A DNA stretch of 64,000 nt from Legionella wadsworthii DSM 21896 = ATCC 33877 (GTDB lineage Bacteria > Pseudomonadota > Gammaproteobacteria > Legionellales > Legionellaceae): positions 286,165 through 350,164 of the forward strand of contig NZ_JNIA01000022.1 of NCBI RefSeq assembly GCF_000701265.1, given 5' to 3'. The notes under the pieces are model-generated. The model was given only the letters and a program-made list of their open reading frames with translations, was not told the DNA's origin and did not search any database. The position numbers and the translations under genes are program-made. Position 1 is the stretch's first letter; every line of letters begins with the position of its first letter. This document shows, in pieces, positions 15,166-24,752 of this stretch.

Positions 15166-17727
15166 ATGTCCAAAACAAAAACCTATATTTTTTATATTGA
15201 TGGAATGACCTGTACGAGTTGTAGCGGCACACTAGAAAATTGGTTAAGAGATAAATTGTCTACACGAATGAAACAATTTCACGTAGACCTCACCACAGCA
15301 GATCCTAAAAAAGCCATCATCGTCATTAATGAGCAAGACTCGGTCCCATCCCATACAGAGTGGTCAGAAATAAAAGGCTACATTAATGAAATATTTCACT
15401 GTAGAGACATTGAACATCAACCAGAACAAAAAAAAGAACCTGAACCTGAGATACAACAACCAAATGATTGGAAACTAATTGTCGATAAAATCAAAAAAAT
15501 AGCCACATCACATTGGTTTCTGGGGGCGCTTGGATGTTTGGCAGGGATTGCTGTGCTCATTTTATGTCTGGCAACGAGTGGACTCCCATTTATCGTGATG
15601 AGTTCTCTTGCCATTTTCAGTACGATATTCACTTTAGCATTGGGGGCTAATTCCTATTACGATGCGTGGATAAAACTGATCAAATCAAAAACACTTACTA
15701 TGGACAGTTTGTTTGCATTGAGCACTGCATCCATATTGATTGTGTCGATTGCTTCTCTTTTCGTTCCTTGGCTTCCCATGATGTTTGAAGCGGGTTTGCT
15801 GATTTATGGGTTTAGGCATTTAGGCATCGCAATAGAAGATACGCTTAAAGAAAAAATAGGAACTACTAAATTCCAGGACAGAGCACCGAAGACCGTACGA
15901 AAAAAAAATAATTTAAGCTTTGAAGAAGTTAAATTGGAAGAAATAATGATGCATGATGTCATTATTGTTTATCCAGGGGAAATTATTCCTCTAGATGGCG
16001 TTTGCGAAGAAAGCAGCCTCATTTACAACACCATTACTACGGGCGCTCCTCTGCCCCATTATTTTGCACCCAATTCAGAAGTATTAGCAGGGATGAAATT
16101 AGCAGACAATGCAAAACCATTATCTATCCGGGTTACAAAAACTCAAAAAGAATCCTATTTGGCTCAGCTGGATACGGTAATGGAGCAATCGGTGTTGGAT
16201 AAAGCCCCTATAGAACTAAAAACCAAACAATTATTAAATTATTTCATTCCTATAGTCATTCTATTGGCTGCTGCTTCTGGAATCATCGTTAGTCTATTTT
16301 TCCCGATATCTATAGCCATTCAATGTGCCGTGTCTGTTTTAGTGAGTGCCTGCCCCTGCACTTTAGGTTTGATTACGCCTTTGGCAGTAAAGACGGGGAT
16401 GAATAAAGCGGCTGAAAATGGGGTGCAATTTAAAAGTGCCAATGTGTTACAGCAAACGGAGCAAATCGATCTGATCATGTTTGATTTGAATGGTACCTTA
16501 ACCACTGGCATCCCCAAAGTAAAGCAATCTTATTTATTAGAAGAGTATCAATTTTTAGAGCCAGAATTTTATTCCTATTGTGCTGCGCTGGAAAAAGAAT
16601 CCAAGCATCCTATTGGTAAAGCTATTTATGATTTTGCCAACAAGAAAGCGACTTCAAATTTTAAAGTGACGCAACTGAATACTTCCCTGCACTCAGGTGT
16701 TATCGGGAATATTGATGATAGAACTTATGCCCTGGGCAGTAAGGCATTTATGGAGGAACAAGACATTACAATTCCTCCGAATTTCATCCCCCCTGTTTTA
16801 GAGGCAGGTGATCAAATCGTCTATGTAGCACGTAATCAAACAGCCATTGGATGTATGATCATGACCGATCCCCTTCGTCAAGATGCTTGTCATACAATTC
16901 AATCATTACAAGCAATGGGAAAAGAAATTTATTTATGTACTGGCGCTGATGAAGAAACCGCATTGCGCTATGCTCAAGCCTTAGGCATTAAGACGGTTTA
17001 TGCCAACTGCATTGCAAAACCGAGTAAAGACAATCAAAAGTCGAAAACAGTTTATATCCAAAATTTAAGAAAAAAAGGATATAAGGTCGCCATGGTTGGA
17101 GACGCCGCAAATGACGGCCCTGCAATTGCAGAAAGTAATATAGGCATCGCCATTGCTTCCTATGGTTGTGATGAAGTGACACTGCAAGCTGCAGGGATCG
17201 TCATTCCTTCTGCAACGTTACTTCCAATCGCCTCAGCTTTTGCAGTTTCTAAACAAACCGTTTCAAATATAAATCAAAATTTAACCATGAGCCTGGTTTA
17301 TAATTTGAGCTCGATACTCATTTCGGGTGGATTACTGGTTGCTTTCGGCATGACCCTTAATCCGGTTATCGGCGTGGCTTTAATGATTTTCCAAGCCTGT
17401 ATGATCTTAATGAATGTTTACCGTTTTAAACAACAACCTCTTGAGCATTTAAAAGAAGATGCAAAGAAAAATCTGGAACCAGACTCCACTGCAGATTTGT
17501 CCTATTTAACAAATAAAAAACAAATATCTGTTTGCCCTAACCCATTGAGATATGATCCTGTCCCTGCCCATAGCAGATCCAAAAAAACTACATTGATTCA
17601 TCATTCCTTTTGGAGTAATTGTTTCTCAGCAAAGAAACAAGAGGAAGAGACTCACTTAATGCAACAGGATGGAACGGATGGCTGTTTCGATCATCGGCAA
17701 GATCATGTCTCTACGCCAATCATTTAA
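15166..17727 (+). CDS. Divergent P1B-type (copper-like) ATPase with altered catalytic motifs
   Basis: An 853-aa protein with P1B layout. An HMA metal-binding domain comes first (GMTCTSC, residues 13-19). Membrane pairs follow at about 120-165 and 180-220, then an actuator region, the transmembrane metal site CPC (396-398), the phosphorylation site and the GDxxND hinge (645-650), and last the terminal helices with YN and the final Asn. Three invariant motifs are changed. TGE reads TGA (292-294), losing the Glu that drives dephosphorylation. DKTGT reads DLNGT (440-444), keeping only the Asp. GDGxNDAP reads GDAANDGP. The HP motif survives (SKHP). A tail of about 80 residues after the last helix is rich in Cys and His. 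It could be a slow or non-cycling pump, a metal sensor or an exported protein. The gene ends 19 bp from a convergent neighbour. Confidence 0.8.
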   Translation: MSKTKTYIFYIDGMTCTSCSGTLENWLRDKLSTRMKQFHVDLTTADPKKAIIVINEQDSVPSHTEWSEIKGYINEIFHCRDIEHQPEQKKEPEPEIQQPNDWKLIVDKIKKIATSHWFLGALGCLAGIAVLILCLATSGLPFIVMSSLAIFSTIFTLALGANSYYDAWIKLIKSKTLTMDSLFALSTASILIVSIASLFVPWLPMMFEAGLLIYGFRHLGIAIEDTLKEKIGTTKFQDRAPKTVRKKNNLSFEEVKLEEIMMHDVIIVYPGEIIPLDGVCEESSLIYNTITTGAPLPHYFAPNSEVLAGMKLADNAKPLSIRVTKTQKESYLAQLDTVMEQSVLDKAPIELKTKQLLNYFIPIVILLAAASGIIVSLFFPISIAIQCAVSVLVSACPCTLGLITPLAVKTGMNKAAENGVQFKSANVLQQTEQIDLIMFDLNGTLTTGIPKVKQSYLLEEYQFLEPEFYSYCAALEKESKHPIGKAIYDFANKKATSNFKVTQLNTSLHSGVIGNIDDRTYALGSKAFMEEQDITIPPNFIPPVLEAGDQIVYVARNQTAIGCMIMTDPLRQDACHTIQSLQAMGKEIYLCTGADEETALRYAQALGIKTVYANCIAKPSKDNQKSKTVYIQNLRKKGYKVAMVGDAANDGPAIAESNIGIAIASYGCDEVTLQAAGIVIPSATLLPIASAFAVSKQTVSNINQNLTMSLVYNLSSILISGGLLVAFGMTLNPVIGVALMIFQACMILMNVYRFKQQPLEHLKEDAKKNLEPDSTADLSYLTNKKQISVCPNPLRYDPVPAHSRSKKTTLIHHSFWSNCFSAKKQEEETHLMQQDGTDGCFDHRQDHVSTPII

Positions 17728-17746
17728 TTATTCCTGGGGGAGGAAA

Positions 17747-18697
17747 TCATAGCTTTTTGGAGGCAATTTGTGGAAATTGCTCCATTGCAACCTCTTTTCG
17801 TCGATACCCTATTTGCTCTAAGGGGTATACTCCCATGATGTTATCTAGATAGAATATCGTAGCAAAAGTTAAAGCACTCATAGGACTCCGTACGGCAACT
17901 TCTTTTAGATAATTACAAAACACAAATTGAGTCAACGCTTGCTTCACTCCGACAGTCGCCACATGCGACTTTGCCTGCCGGAAAAATGTGTAAGGTGTTA
18001 AGGTTAATAATCGGCCATTTTCAATTTTGGAAGCCAATAGTTTCCGATCGGCATAAGAATTGGGGAGTGACGTAAACAACGTTGCAATAACGCCTGCAGT
18101 AGCGCCGCCTGCTATTTTATTATAAGCATCGTTTTTGAAATGATACCGGGAAGTCACGTAATCTCCAACAATACCCAAAGCCGAAAAATTCATAAAGCTG
18201 GATAATGAACGAGAGCCCCAGTTGGCAAAGGTTAATTGTTTATAATTTACTAAAGACCATTTAAAATTTGATTTAGTAATAATCCCTGCATTTTCCAATT
18301 TCGCTTTTTCAATTAAAGCATTCGCAAAAAGAAGATCTGCCTGGGAAAAAACCAATGTTCCAAGCCAATATTGTCGATAAGAAAACTCAAACTCTTCTTC
18401 AACTACCTCCCGATTTGCTTGCTTGGAGGTTACCGCGACAGCGCCTCTTTGTTGACCTGCAACAGCATAAGGTAAAAATCCGCGCCAAAGACTACGAAAT
18501 ATACCTCCATTTAATCCATTCAGTGAATTGGTTTGGACATGGTTGAGCACCGCTTTAAATGGTTGTGTGACCGTGGAAACGGAAAGAGAAATGACTGCTG
18601 TTTTAAAACACAGATTCGTTAAAAAATAAGGAGCTGACGTAAATGTTGCATTTTTATTTTTAGAACTTTTGTTAGCTTCTTTTTCATTCATCTTCAT
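17747..18697 (-). CDS. Mitochondrial-carrier-like membrane protein, candidate effector
   Basis: A 316-aa protein with a basic N-terminus (KMNEKEANKSSKNKN). Residues about 35-80 read TQPFKAVLNHVQTN and then FRSLWRGFLP. This resembles the carrier repeat Px[DE]xx[KR] followed by a [WYF][KR]G element, with Asp replaced. A second repeat at about 190-230 reads GGATAGVIATLFTSLPNSYADRK, so proline and a charged motif occur again after a glycine-rich helix. Legionella has a proven Dot/Icm effector of this type, LncP, a nucleotide carrier delivered to mitochondria; I do not claim orthology with it. The charge motifs are weak, so this is a distant relative at best. It is a lone gene, convergent with the odd ATPase. 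Confidence 0.5.
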   Translation of the reverse strand: MKMNEKEANKSSKNKNATFTSAPYFLTNLCFKTAVISLSVSTVTQPFKAVLNHVQTNSLNGLNGGIFRSLWRGFLPYAVAGQQRGAVAVTSKQANREVVEEEFEFSYRQYWLGTLVFSQADLLFANALIEKAKLENAGIITKSNFKWSLVNYKQLTFANWGSRSLSSFMNFSALGIVGDYVTSRYHFKNDAYNKIAGGATAGVIATLFTSLPNSYADRKLLASKIENGRLLTLTPYTFFRQAKSHVATVGVKQALTQFVFCNYLKEVAVRSPMSALTFATIFYLDNIMGVYPLEQIGYRRKEVAMEQFPQIASKKL

Positions 18698-18923
18698 AGC
18701 TCTTTGTAGTTTTTAAATAAAATTAATATAGAGGGAATTGGGAGGATTTGAACAAATTAGATAAGGAACATTTAAATAGATTTGTCAATAATATAATGGA
18801 GGGCTAATGTATTCTATTTCAAGATTTTAGTAAATGTAGACACATCATATTTTTTTTGTTCCTTCGCCCAAATATGATGAGATTCAAAGCGCCAGGGTAT
18901 CTTTTTATTAAACTATGATTCGG

Positions 18924-19940
18924 TTAACCTAGAATCATACCTAATTTTTCCATGACTTCATCAACAGAAATCATTCGCATGGGTTCATCACCATGCACAT
19001 GCTGACCCCAAACGTCTTCAATTCGCTTGCAGCCCAGTATTTTTTCTGCGGCTTCCGGATAACGGTTAACAACCAGGTGCTGAAAGAGATACGGACCCGA
19101 AATCAGAGGATTGGTTACTGCATGCAACGCAATGACTGGCGTGTTTACGGCAGTAGACATATGGGAAGGACCTGTATCAGGACAAAGGACTACCGTAGCC
19201 TTGCTGATAAGGGCCAACAGTTGCTTGGGTTTCGTTTTTCCCACAAGATTAATCGCAGGAATCGTTTGGGTAATCTGTTCTGCTAAATGTTTATCAAAAT
19301 CAATCGGCCCCCCGGTGATAACGACCTGAATGCCCCATTTTTCCCGAGCCTTTTGCAGGACTTCAATATATCTCTCCACAGGCCAACTTCTTTCAGGTTT
19401 ACTTGCTGCAGGATTCACTACCAAAATAGGACCCTTGTCGGGCAATTGTTGTTCTGCCCATTCATAATCCATATCTGAAAGTGGTAAGTCCCAACGAATA
19501 ACACGCTCCTTTATTCCCAAGGCTTGAGCAAATTTTAAAAATCCATCTAAAGTATGTTCTAACCCAGGGGTAATTCGTTCATTAACAAATAGGCCATGGG
19601 CATCATTGGCACGATGTTCATCATAACCAATTTTCCTTTTTGCTTTGATTAAAGGATATAGTAAATTTGTTCTCAGACTTGCTTGAGGCGCTAACAATAC
19701 ATCAAAGGCGCGTCCTTTCATTTGCTTTCTAAAACGCAAGTAATCCAGGATATTGTTCGGTTTATTAATTAAAATGAATTCGACTCCATCCATGCCGTCA
19801 ACCATGTCAAAAGCAGGTTTAGAGATAATCCAGGTCAATTTAGCTTTTGGGAGATTGGCTTGTAAGGTTCTAATCAGTGGAACGGCCATTAAAACGTCAC
19901 CCAAGGCAGATAACCTTACAATACAAATGGATTTAATCAT
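18924..19940 (-). CDS. Glycosyltransferase family 9, LPS heptosyltransferase-like
   Basis: A 338-aa GT9 protein. The start at ATG 19940 is preferred because it yields the family opening IVRLSALGDVLMAVPLIRTLQ-type N-terminus (the longer frame adds 15 odd residues) and has GAGG upstream. The nucleotide-sugar half includes NPAASKPERSWP (about 190-201) and CPDTGPSHMSTA (about 262-273), the GT9 signature. Enzymes of this type add heptose to lipid A-Kdo core from ADP-heptose at the inner face of the inner membrane. WaaC versus WaaF cannot be decided here. It overlaps the zinc-finger gene by 8 bp. Confidence 0.85.
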   Translation of the reverse strand: MIKSICIVRLSALGDVLMAVPLIRTLQANLPKAKLTWIISKPAFDMVDGMDGVEFILINKPNNILDYLRFRKQMKGRAFDVLLAPQASLRTNLLYPLIKAKRKIGYDEHRANDAHGLFVNERITPGLEHTLDGFLKFAQALGIKERVIRWDLPLSDMDYEWAEQQLPDKGPILVVNPAASKPERSWPVERYIEVLQKAREKWGIQVVITGGPIDFDKHLAEQITQTIPAINLVGKTKPKQLLALISKATVVLCPDTGPSHMSTAVNTPVIALHAVTNPLISGPYLFQHLVVNRYPEAAEKILGCKRIEDVWGQHVHGDEPMRMISVDEVMEKLGMILG

Positions 19941-20127
19941 TCTGTAAAACAAACCTCGAACCACAATAAGGACATACTTCAACACCAGTTTTTTCTATAG
20001 GTAAATACACTTTGGGGTGAGCATTCCACAAGATCATATCCTTTGTTGGACAACTCAGAGGTAGTTCATTCGGATGGACCACATAATTTTTTTCAGTGCT
20101 TGACGGTTCTTTCTTTGTTTTTAACAT
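19933..20127 (-). CDS. Small CHCC zinc-finger domain protein
   Basis: A 64-aa protein with the pattern SCPTK, a His about nine residues later (NAHPKVYL), and CPYCGSRFVL near the end. This C-H-C-C spacing is that of the zf-CHCC family, related to the zinc-binding C-terminal part of the complex I accessory subunit NDUFS6. AAGGAAC stands at the correct distance before the ATG. Function in bacteria is unknown. It sits between miaA (16-bp gap) and the heptosyltransferase, which it overlaps. Confidence 0.8.
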   Translation of the reverse strand: MLKTKKEPSSTEKNYVVHPNELPLSCPTKDMILWNAHPKVYLPIEKTGVEVCPYCGSRFVLQND

Positions 20128-20143
20128 AATGTTCCTTTAACGC

Positions 20144-21082
20144 TTATTTGCTAAGATTATCTAATATTTCCCCAATTTTCGCTACAATCTCATCATGAAA
20201 AGCCTCTTTTTGTGGATCATAATAAAAAGCTTCTTCCCAATGCCTGAGCCAGGTTAACTGACGTTTAGCCAATTGGCGGGTTGCTGCAATCCCTTGATCT
20301 CGCATTAATGAATAATCGTAGGCATTTTGAAGGTATTCAAGAGCTTGCCTATACCCCACGCAGCGCATAGAAGGCATGCTCGTTGTTAATGGCCATTTTT
20401 GCTGCAAAAGTTTCACTTCGTCAATAAAACCTGCTGCCAACATGTGATCAAACCGTTGCGCGATGTTTTGGTGCAACCAGCTTCTATCCTCTGGGAAGAG
20501 AATAAAATTAACGAAATGATAATTAGATTTCTCTTTCTGTTGAGTCTGAAATGCGGTTAAAGTTTTTCCAGTGATAGAATACACTTCTAATGCACGCTGA
20601 ATTCGTTGCGCATCATGTGCATGAATCCGAGAAGCGGATTGCGGATCAATCTGTATTAATTTTTTATGAAGTGCGGGCCATCCCAAAATAGCCGCCTCAT
20701 CCTCTAATTGTTGACGAATAGCAGGATCAGCCTCAGGCAAATTAGAAAGGCCTTTTTGTAATGCATTAAAATACATCATTGTCCCGCCCACAAGTAAGGG
20801 GATTTTTCCTTTCTTGATAATCTCTTCACCTAGAGAGGTTGCGTCCGTACAAAATTGAGCAGCAGAATACGATTCCGTAGGATCTTTTATATCAATTAAA
20901 TGATGGGGTGCCCTATGCAATTCTTGCAGCGTGGGCTTTGCAGTTCCAATATTCATGTCTCGATAGATCATTGCGGAATCGACACTGATGATTTCAAAAG
21001 GAAATCGAGCCACTAAATCGCAAGCTAAAGCCGTTTTACCGGAAGCAGTTGGCCCCATGATGCAAAAAATTAAATTAGCCAT
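20144..21082 (-). CDS. miaA: tRNA dimethylallyltransferase MiaA
   Basis: A 312-aa enzyme. The P-loop is GPTASGKT (residues 9-16). DSAMIYRDMNIGTAKP (about 35-50) and the DxTE-like segment with HHLIDI (about 61-66) are the prenyl and tRNA binding signatures. It transfers dimethylallyl from DMAPP to A37 of tRNAs that read codons starting with U. Length is normal. In many gammaproteobacteria hfq follows; here the next gene is the zinc-finger protein instead. Confidence 0.97.
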   Translation of the reverse strand: MANLIFCIMGPTASGKTALACDLVARFPFEIISVDSAMIYRDMNIGTAKPTLQELHRAPHHLIDIKDPTESYSAAQFCTDATSLGEEIIKKGKIPLLVGGTMMYFNALQKGLSNLPEADPAIRQQLEDEAAILGWPALHKKLIQIDPQSASRIHAHDAQRIQRALEVYSITGKTLTAFQTQQKEKSNYHFVNFILFPEDRSWLHQNIAQRFDHMLAAGFIDEVKLLQQKWPLTTSMPSMRCVGYRQALEYLQNAYDYSLMRDQGIAATRQLAKRQLTWLRHWEEAFYYDPQKEAFHDEIVAKIGEILDNLSK

Positions 21083-21181
21083 TTTGTTCTCTTCAACATC
21101 TTATCTTTTCATTGTACCCTGAGTCGGCAAAAAAATTGCTTTTGTCGATAACCAAATCATTCAAGGTACAAAAAATCTATT

Positions 21182-22831
21182 TCACTTTAAGCTTTCAAGA
21201 AACTTTCTACAGTCCTCGGGTGTTATTATTTTATAAAGCTTGAACTGTTTATCTTCCTCTTTATATGTTCTTAATAAGAACTCATTTAATTCTATTTTTT
21301 CTTCTGGGCTTAAGGCATCAGGCTCAAATAATTGGGAGCGATTCATTAATTCCATGATTTTAACCTGTTCTACCTCATGCTGCTGAGATATAGAGTTTAA
21401 AAACAATTGTAAATCTAAATAAGGCATGCAAAGCGGGATGCTGTGAATAAAGATTTCATCTTCCCCTATCCATTCCATATTCATCCCCAATTGCTTCAGA
21501 CACTGCAGTAGCTGGTCATTCTTTTTGAAATGCCTTGCCAAAGGATACCGTAGGGGAACTAATAAAGGTCTACTTTCCAATGGAAAAGACAAGTGCTGCA
21601 TTCGCTCTTCCATCAGGTATTGGTACAATGCCAATATATCTACTACATAAGGTTGTTGCTGTATAAAAGCAATAATGTATTCACTATTTAAAATAGTCCA
21701 GGGAATTTCAGCTTCTAAACAGTGGTTCTTCTTATGTGATAATGCCAATTTCGGGTAAGGTTCATAGATTGATTCAATTTGCTCCTTCTCAGCCTGCTTG
21801 AATAATGGATAAGATACTCCTTCTTTAGCTTCATTTTTTAATTTTAATGCGGCAGACAATTGGGATATGAAGAAATCGAAGATCAAACGAGGCTGTTGAA
21901 AACGGACTTCATGTTTTGTGGGGTGAACATTCACATCAAGATCCGAAGAGTTCATCATGAGATACAACACACAAGCAGGAAACCTACCCGGGTGTAATAA
22001 ACCTTCGTACACCTGCTTTATCGCATGGTATATTAATTTGTCTTTAACCATACGTTGATTAATATATACCCATAGTCGATCATTTTGGCTACGCTGATAA
22101 TTTGGACCGCTTATCCATCCGAACAGTTTCATTTCTGCATGTGCTACATCAATATAAATGGATTCTTTGACAAAAGCGTGACCAAAAATGCGACTCACGC
22201 GGGTCAAACGGTTTTGTTCATTGATGGATGCAGGAAGAAATAAAATCTGTTTTCCATTATGTTTTAAAGTGATTGCTATGCCCGGGGCGCTTAAGGCAAA
22301 GCGTTTTACTACCGTTTCAATGGCTTGAAATTCAAGTTTTTCGCTTTTTAAAAAACGCTTTCGCACCGGTGCATTAAAAAATAAATCAACAACATCTACT
22401 GTCGTTCCAACTGCACGAGCACAGGGTAAAATGGAGCGCTCTGTCCCACGCACCTGGAGCATTGCTGCCGTTTTTTGTTGCTTTGGTTTGGAGCTAATTG
22501 TAACTTTTGCTACTGAAGCGATACTGGCTAATGCTTCCCCTCGGAAGCCCATACTATCAATAGAGTACAAATCATCCAGCGTACTGATTTTACTCGTTGC
22601 GTGGGCCGCAATTGCCAAAGGCAAGTCTTCTGCAAGAATACCGACGCCATTATCAGCAATCTTGATTTGATTCAAACCGCCATATCCTATTTCTATCGTA
22701 ATTGCATTCGCTCCGGCATCAAAAGAGTTTTCTAATAATTCCTTGACGACAGAAGCAGGTCGCTCGATCACCTCACCCGCTGCAATTTGGTTTGCTATCA
22801 GGGGTGGTAATTGTTGGATTCTTATGCCCAT
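21182..22831 (-). CDS. mutL: DNA mismatch repair protein MutL
   Basis: A 549-aa protein of the GHKL ATPase family. The N-terminal motifs are IAAGEVIERPASVVKELLENS (split: IAAGEV at 16-21, ELLENSFDAGA at 31-41), DNGVGI (59-64) and GFRGEALASI (94-103). The C-terminal MutL dimerisation domain covers about 355-545. It couples MutS mismatch recognition to MutH/UvrD-type excision. No metal-binding DQHA(x)2E(x)4E endonuclease motif is visible in the C-terminal domain. It overlaps amiB by 10 bp. Confidence 0.96.
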   Translation of the reverse strand: MGIRIQQLPPLIANQIAAGEVIERPASVVKELLENSFDAGANAITIEIGYGGLNQIKIADNGVGILAEDLPLAIAAHATSKISTLDDLYSIDSMGFRGEALASIASVAKVTISSKPKQQKTAAMLQVRGTERSILPCARAVGTTVDVVDLFFNAPVRKRFLKSEKLEFQAIETVVKRFALSAPGIAITLKHNGKQILFLPASINEQNRLTRVSRIFGHAFVKESIYIDVAHAEMKLFGWISGPNYQRSQNDRLWVYINQRMVKDKLIYHAIKQVYEGLLHPGRFPACVLYLMMNSSDLDVNVHPTKHEVRFQQPRLIFDFFISQLSAALKLKNEAKEGVSYPLFKQAEKEQIESIYEPYPKLALSHKKNHCLEAEIPWTILNSEYIIAFIQQQPYVVDILALYQYLMEERMQHLSFPLESRPLLVPLRYPLARHFKKNDQLLQCLKQLGMNMEWIGEDEIFIHSIPLCMPYLDLQLFLNSISQQHEVEQVKIMELMNRSQLFEPDALSPEEKIELNEFLLRTYKEEDKQFKLYKIITPEDCRKFLESLK

Positions 22832-24267
22832 GTACGAGGAATCACTAATTTTTGGCCTGGCCTCAACCGGGTTGTCCCCCCTAAACCATTTGTAGATTGT
22901 ATGGCGGCAACAGAAACACGATAGCGAGAAGCAATCGAAGGTAATGTTTCTCCAGCTCGTACCAAGTGAATATTATTTGCTGTCATTGCTTCGATGCGTG
23001 AACCATGGGGCGGATTTTCCCAAAAATATCCTTTAATGCCCTGGAATATAGCTTGGCTCAAACGCGCTTGATATGTGGGACTGGTCAGATTTCTTTCCTC
23101 TACAGGATTTGAAATAAATCCGGTTTCGACCAAAATTGAAGGAATATCAGCAGATTTTAAGACTACAAACCCGGCCTGCTCCACCTTACTATTATGCAAG
23201 TTGGTGAAGTTCCCCAGTTGATTTAAAACCCGGCTTCCCATTTGTAATCCGGAATTGATGGTTGCTGTTTGCGATAAATCAATAAGTACGGAGCGCACTA
23301 CCCCATTTTGATCATCCAAATCACCTAAATTCACGCCCCCCAATTCAGAATAGTTCTCTTTTTCTGCAAGCCAACGTGCAGCTTCACTGGTTGCGCCTCT
23401 TTGTGATAAAGCAAAAACAGAGGCGCCATTCGAATGGGGATTGTTGAATGCATCGGCATGAATGGCGACAAAAACATCCCCATTATATTTCCTCGCGATG
23501 TCCAGTCGTTGTCTCAAACCGACATAATAATCACCTGAACGAGTCAATACTGCTCGCATGCCGGGCTGTTTGTTGATTAATTGTTTTAGCCTTAATGTAA
23601 TGGCCAAAACCACATCTTTTTCCCGCGTATGATGAGGTCCTCGGGCACCGGGATCTTTTCCCCCATGTCCTGCATCCAAAACGACAATAACATCCCGAAG
23701 TTTAGTGGGTTTAAGACTTACTTTTATAGGTTTCTGATTTGCTAAAATTGGTTTAACAGTTTGTCTTGGTTCAGATTTAATAGGCAAACTTGTCGTTTGG
23801 ACTTTCTGATTGATGTAGTTTTTTTGGGCGACAGGAATGATTTTTTGGTAGGGTTTGGCCTGACTTATTACAAGGGGCCCCTTATGGACAAGATCCACTC
23901 GTACACCTCCGAAAGAACCATTAGGCCTCCAGGGAGATGATCTCAATTGTACTTTTTGGGTAACTTCGAAAACCAGTCTTAAGGTTCGTGGATCAGATCG
24001 GCCACTGCGTACTTGCTTTATTAATCCGTTAATCAAGCCTACTTCATTTAAATTGACTCCAAGTTGGGTTTCCTTCAAGTCTAATACAACCCGCTCGGGG
24101 TTGTTTAATAAAAATATTTTATGGGTAAATGGCCCATTGAGGGCTAGAAATAATGATGTTTGGTTTCCTTGCTGTTTTAAGGCAATGGATTTTAACTGTG
24201 CGCTAAATGTTGCAGTTGCAAGAGAGCAGAGACACATTACAACCAAATACCATGCGCGAAATCTCAT
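22822..24267 (-). CDS. amiB: N-acetylmuramoyl-L-alanine amidase AmiB-type (AMIN, Amidase_3, LysM)
   Basis: A 481-aa periplasmic enzyme. The signal peptide spans residues 1-22. An AMIN domain (about 25-125) targets it to the septum. A basic linker (about 130-190) leads to the Amidase_3 catalytic domain (about 193-410), with zinc-site motifs VVLDAGHGGKDPGA (about 195-208) and AIHADAF. A LysM domain closes the protein (about 430-478; HLVRAGETLPSIASRY). It cleaves the amide between MurNAc and the peptide during daughter-cell separation. It overlaps tsaE by 4 bp and mutL by 10 bp, the familiar tsaE-amiB-mutL-miaA order. Confidence 0.95.
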   Translation of the reverse strand: MRFRAWYLVVMCLCSLATATFSAQLKSIALKQQGNQTSLFLALNGPFTHKIFLLNNPERVVLDLKETQLGVNLNEVGLINGLIKQVRSGRSDPRTLRLVFEVTQKVQLRSSPWRPNGSFGGVRVDLVHKGPLVISQAKPYQKIIPVAQKNYINQKVQTTSLPIKSEPRQTVKPILANQKPIKVSLKPTKLRDVIVVLDAGHGGKDPGARGPHHTREKDVVLAITLRLKQLINKQPGMRAVLTRSGDYYVGLRQRLDIARKYNGDVFVAIHADAFNNPHSNGASVFALSQRGATSEAARWLAEKENYSELGGVNLGDLDDQNGVVRSVLIDLSQTATINSGLQMGSRVLNQLGNFTNLHNSKVEQAGFVVLKSADIPSILVETGFISNPVEERNLTSPTYQARLSQAIFQGIKGYFWENPPHGSRIEAMTANNIHLVRAGETLPSIASRYRVSVAAIQSTNGLGGTTRLRPGQKLVIPRTWA

Positions 24268-24752
24268 AAGTCACCTGCCAGACGAGCTAAAATTTTTGTA
24301 CCCAGTGCGCTCAATGCCACAATTTGCATTTCACGTCCCGTCCCTTTTATTTTTAACTTAAAACGAAGATCAATTTGTGGTAGTGCTTCCCCTGCATTTT
24401 CAGCCCACTCAATACAGCAAATACTCTCTTGAGTGAAATAGTCTCTAAAGCCGATATATTCCAGTTCTTCTACCTGATGAATTCGATAAAGATCAAAATG
24501 ATGTATGATTAATTGATTGCATGTGTAACTTTCTACTAAGGAAAAAGTAGGGCTTTTAATCGCAGATTGCACCCCTAAATGTCTTAACAGGGCACGAATA
24601 ATGGTGGTTTTTCCCGCCCCCAAATCACCACTAAAGGTCAAAATAAGGGAAGGGCAAAGGCATGTAGCCAGACGCGAAGCAAAATGTTCACTTGCCTTCT
24701 CATCCGACAAAACGATATTAACAAGAGTATCCGATTCGCGATTCGTCATCAT
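24264..24752 (-). CDS. tsaE: tRNA threonylcarbamoyladenosine biosynthesis ATPase TsaE
   Basis: A 162-aa P-loop protein with Walker A GDLGAGKTT (about 42-50), SPTFSLVE (about 70-77) and HHFDLYR (about 87-93). TsaE works with TsaB, TsaC and TsaD to install t6A37 on ANN-decoding tRNAs; its ATPase resets the complex. The ATG overlaps the nnrD stop by 4 bp and its own stop overlaps amiB. Confidence 0.95.
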   Translation of the reverse strand: MMTNRESDTLVNIVLSDEKASEHFASRLATCLCPSLILTFSGDLGAGKTTIIRALLRHLGVQSAIKSPTFSLVESYTCNQLIIHHFDLYRIHQVEELEYIGFRDYFTQESICCIEWAENAGEALPQIDLRFKLKIKGTGREMQIVALSALGTKILARLAGDL

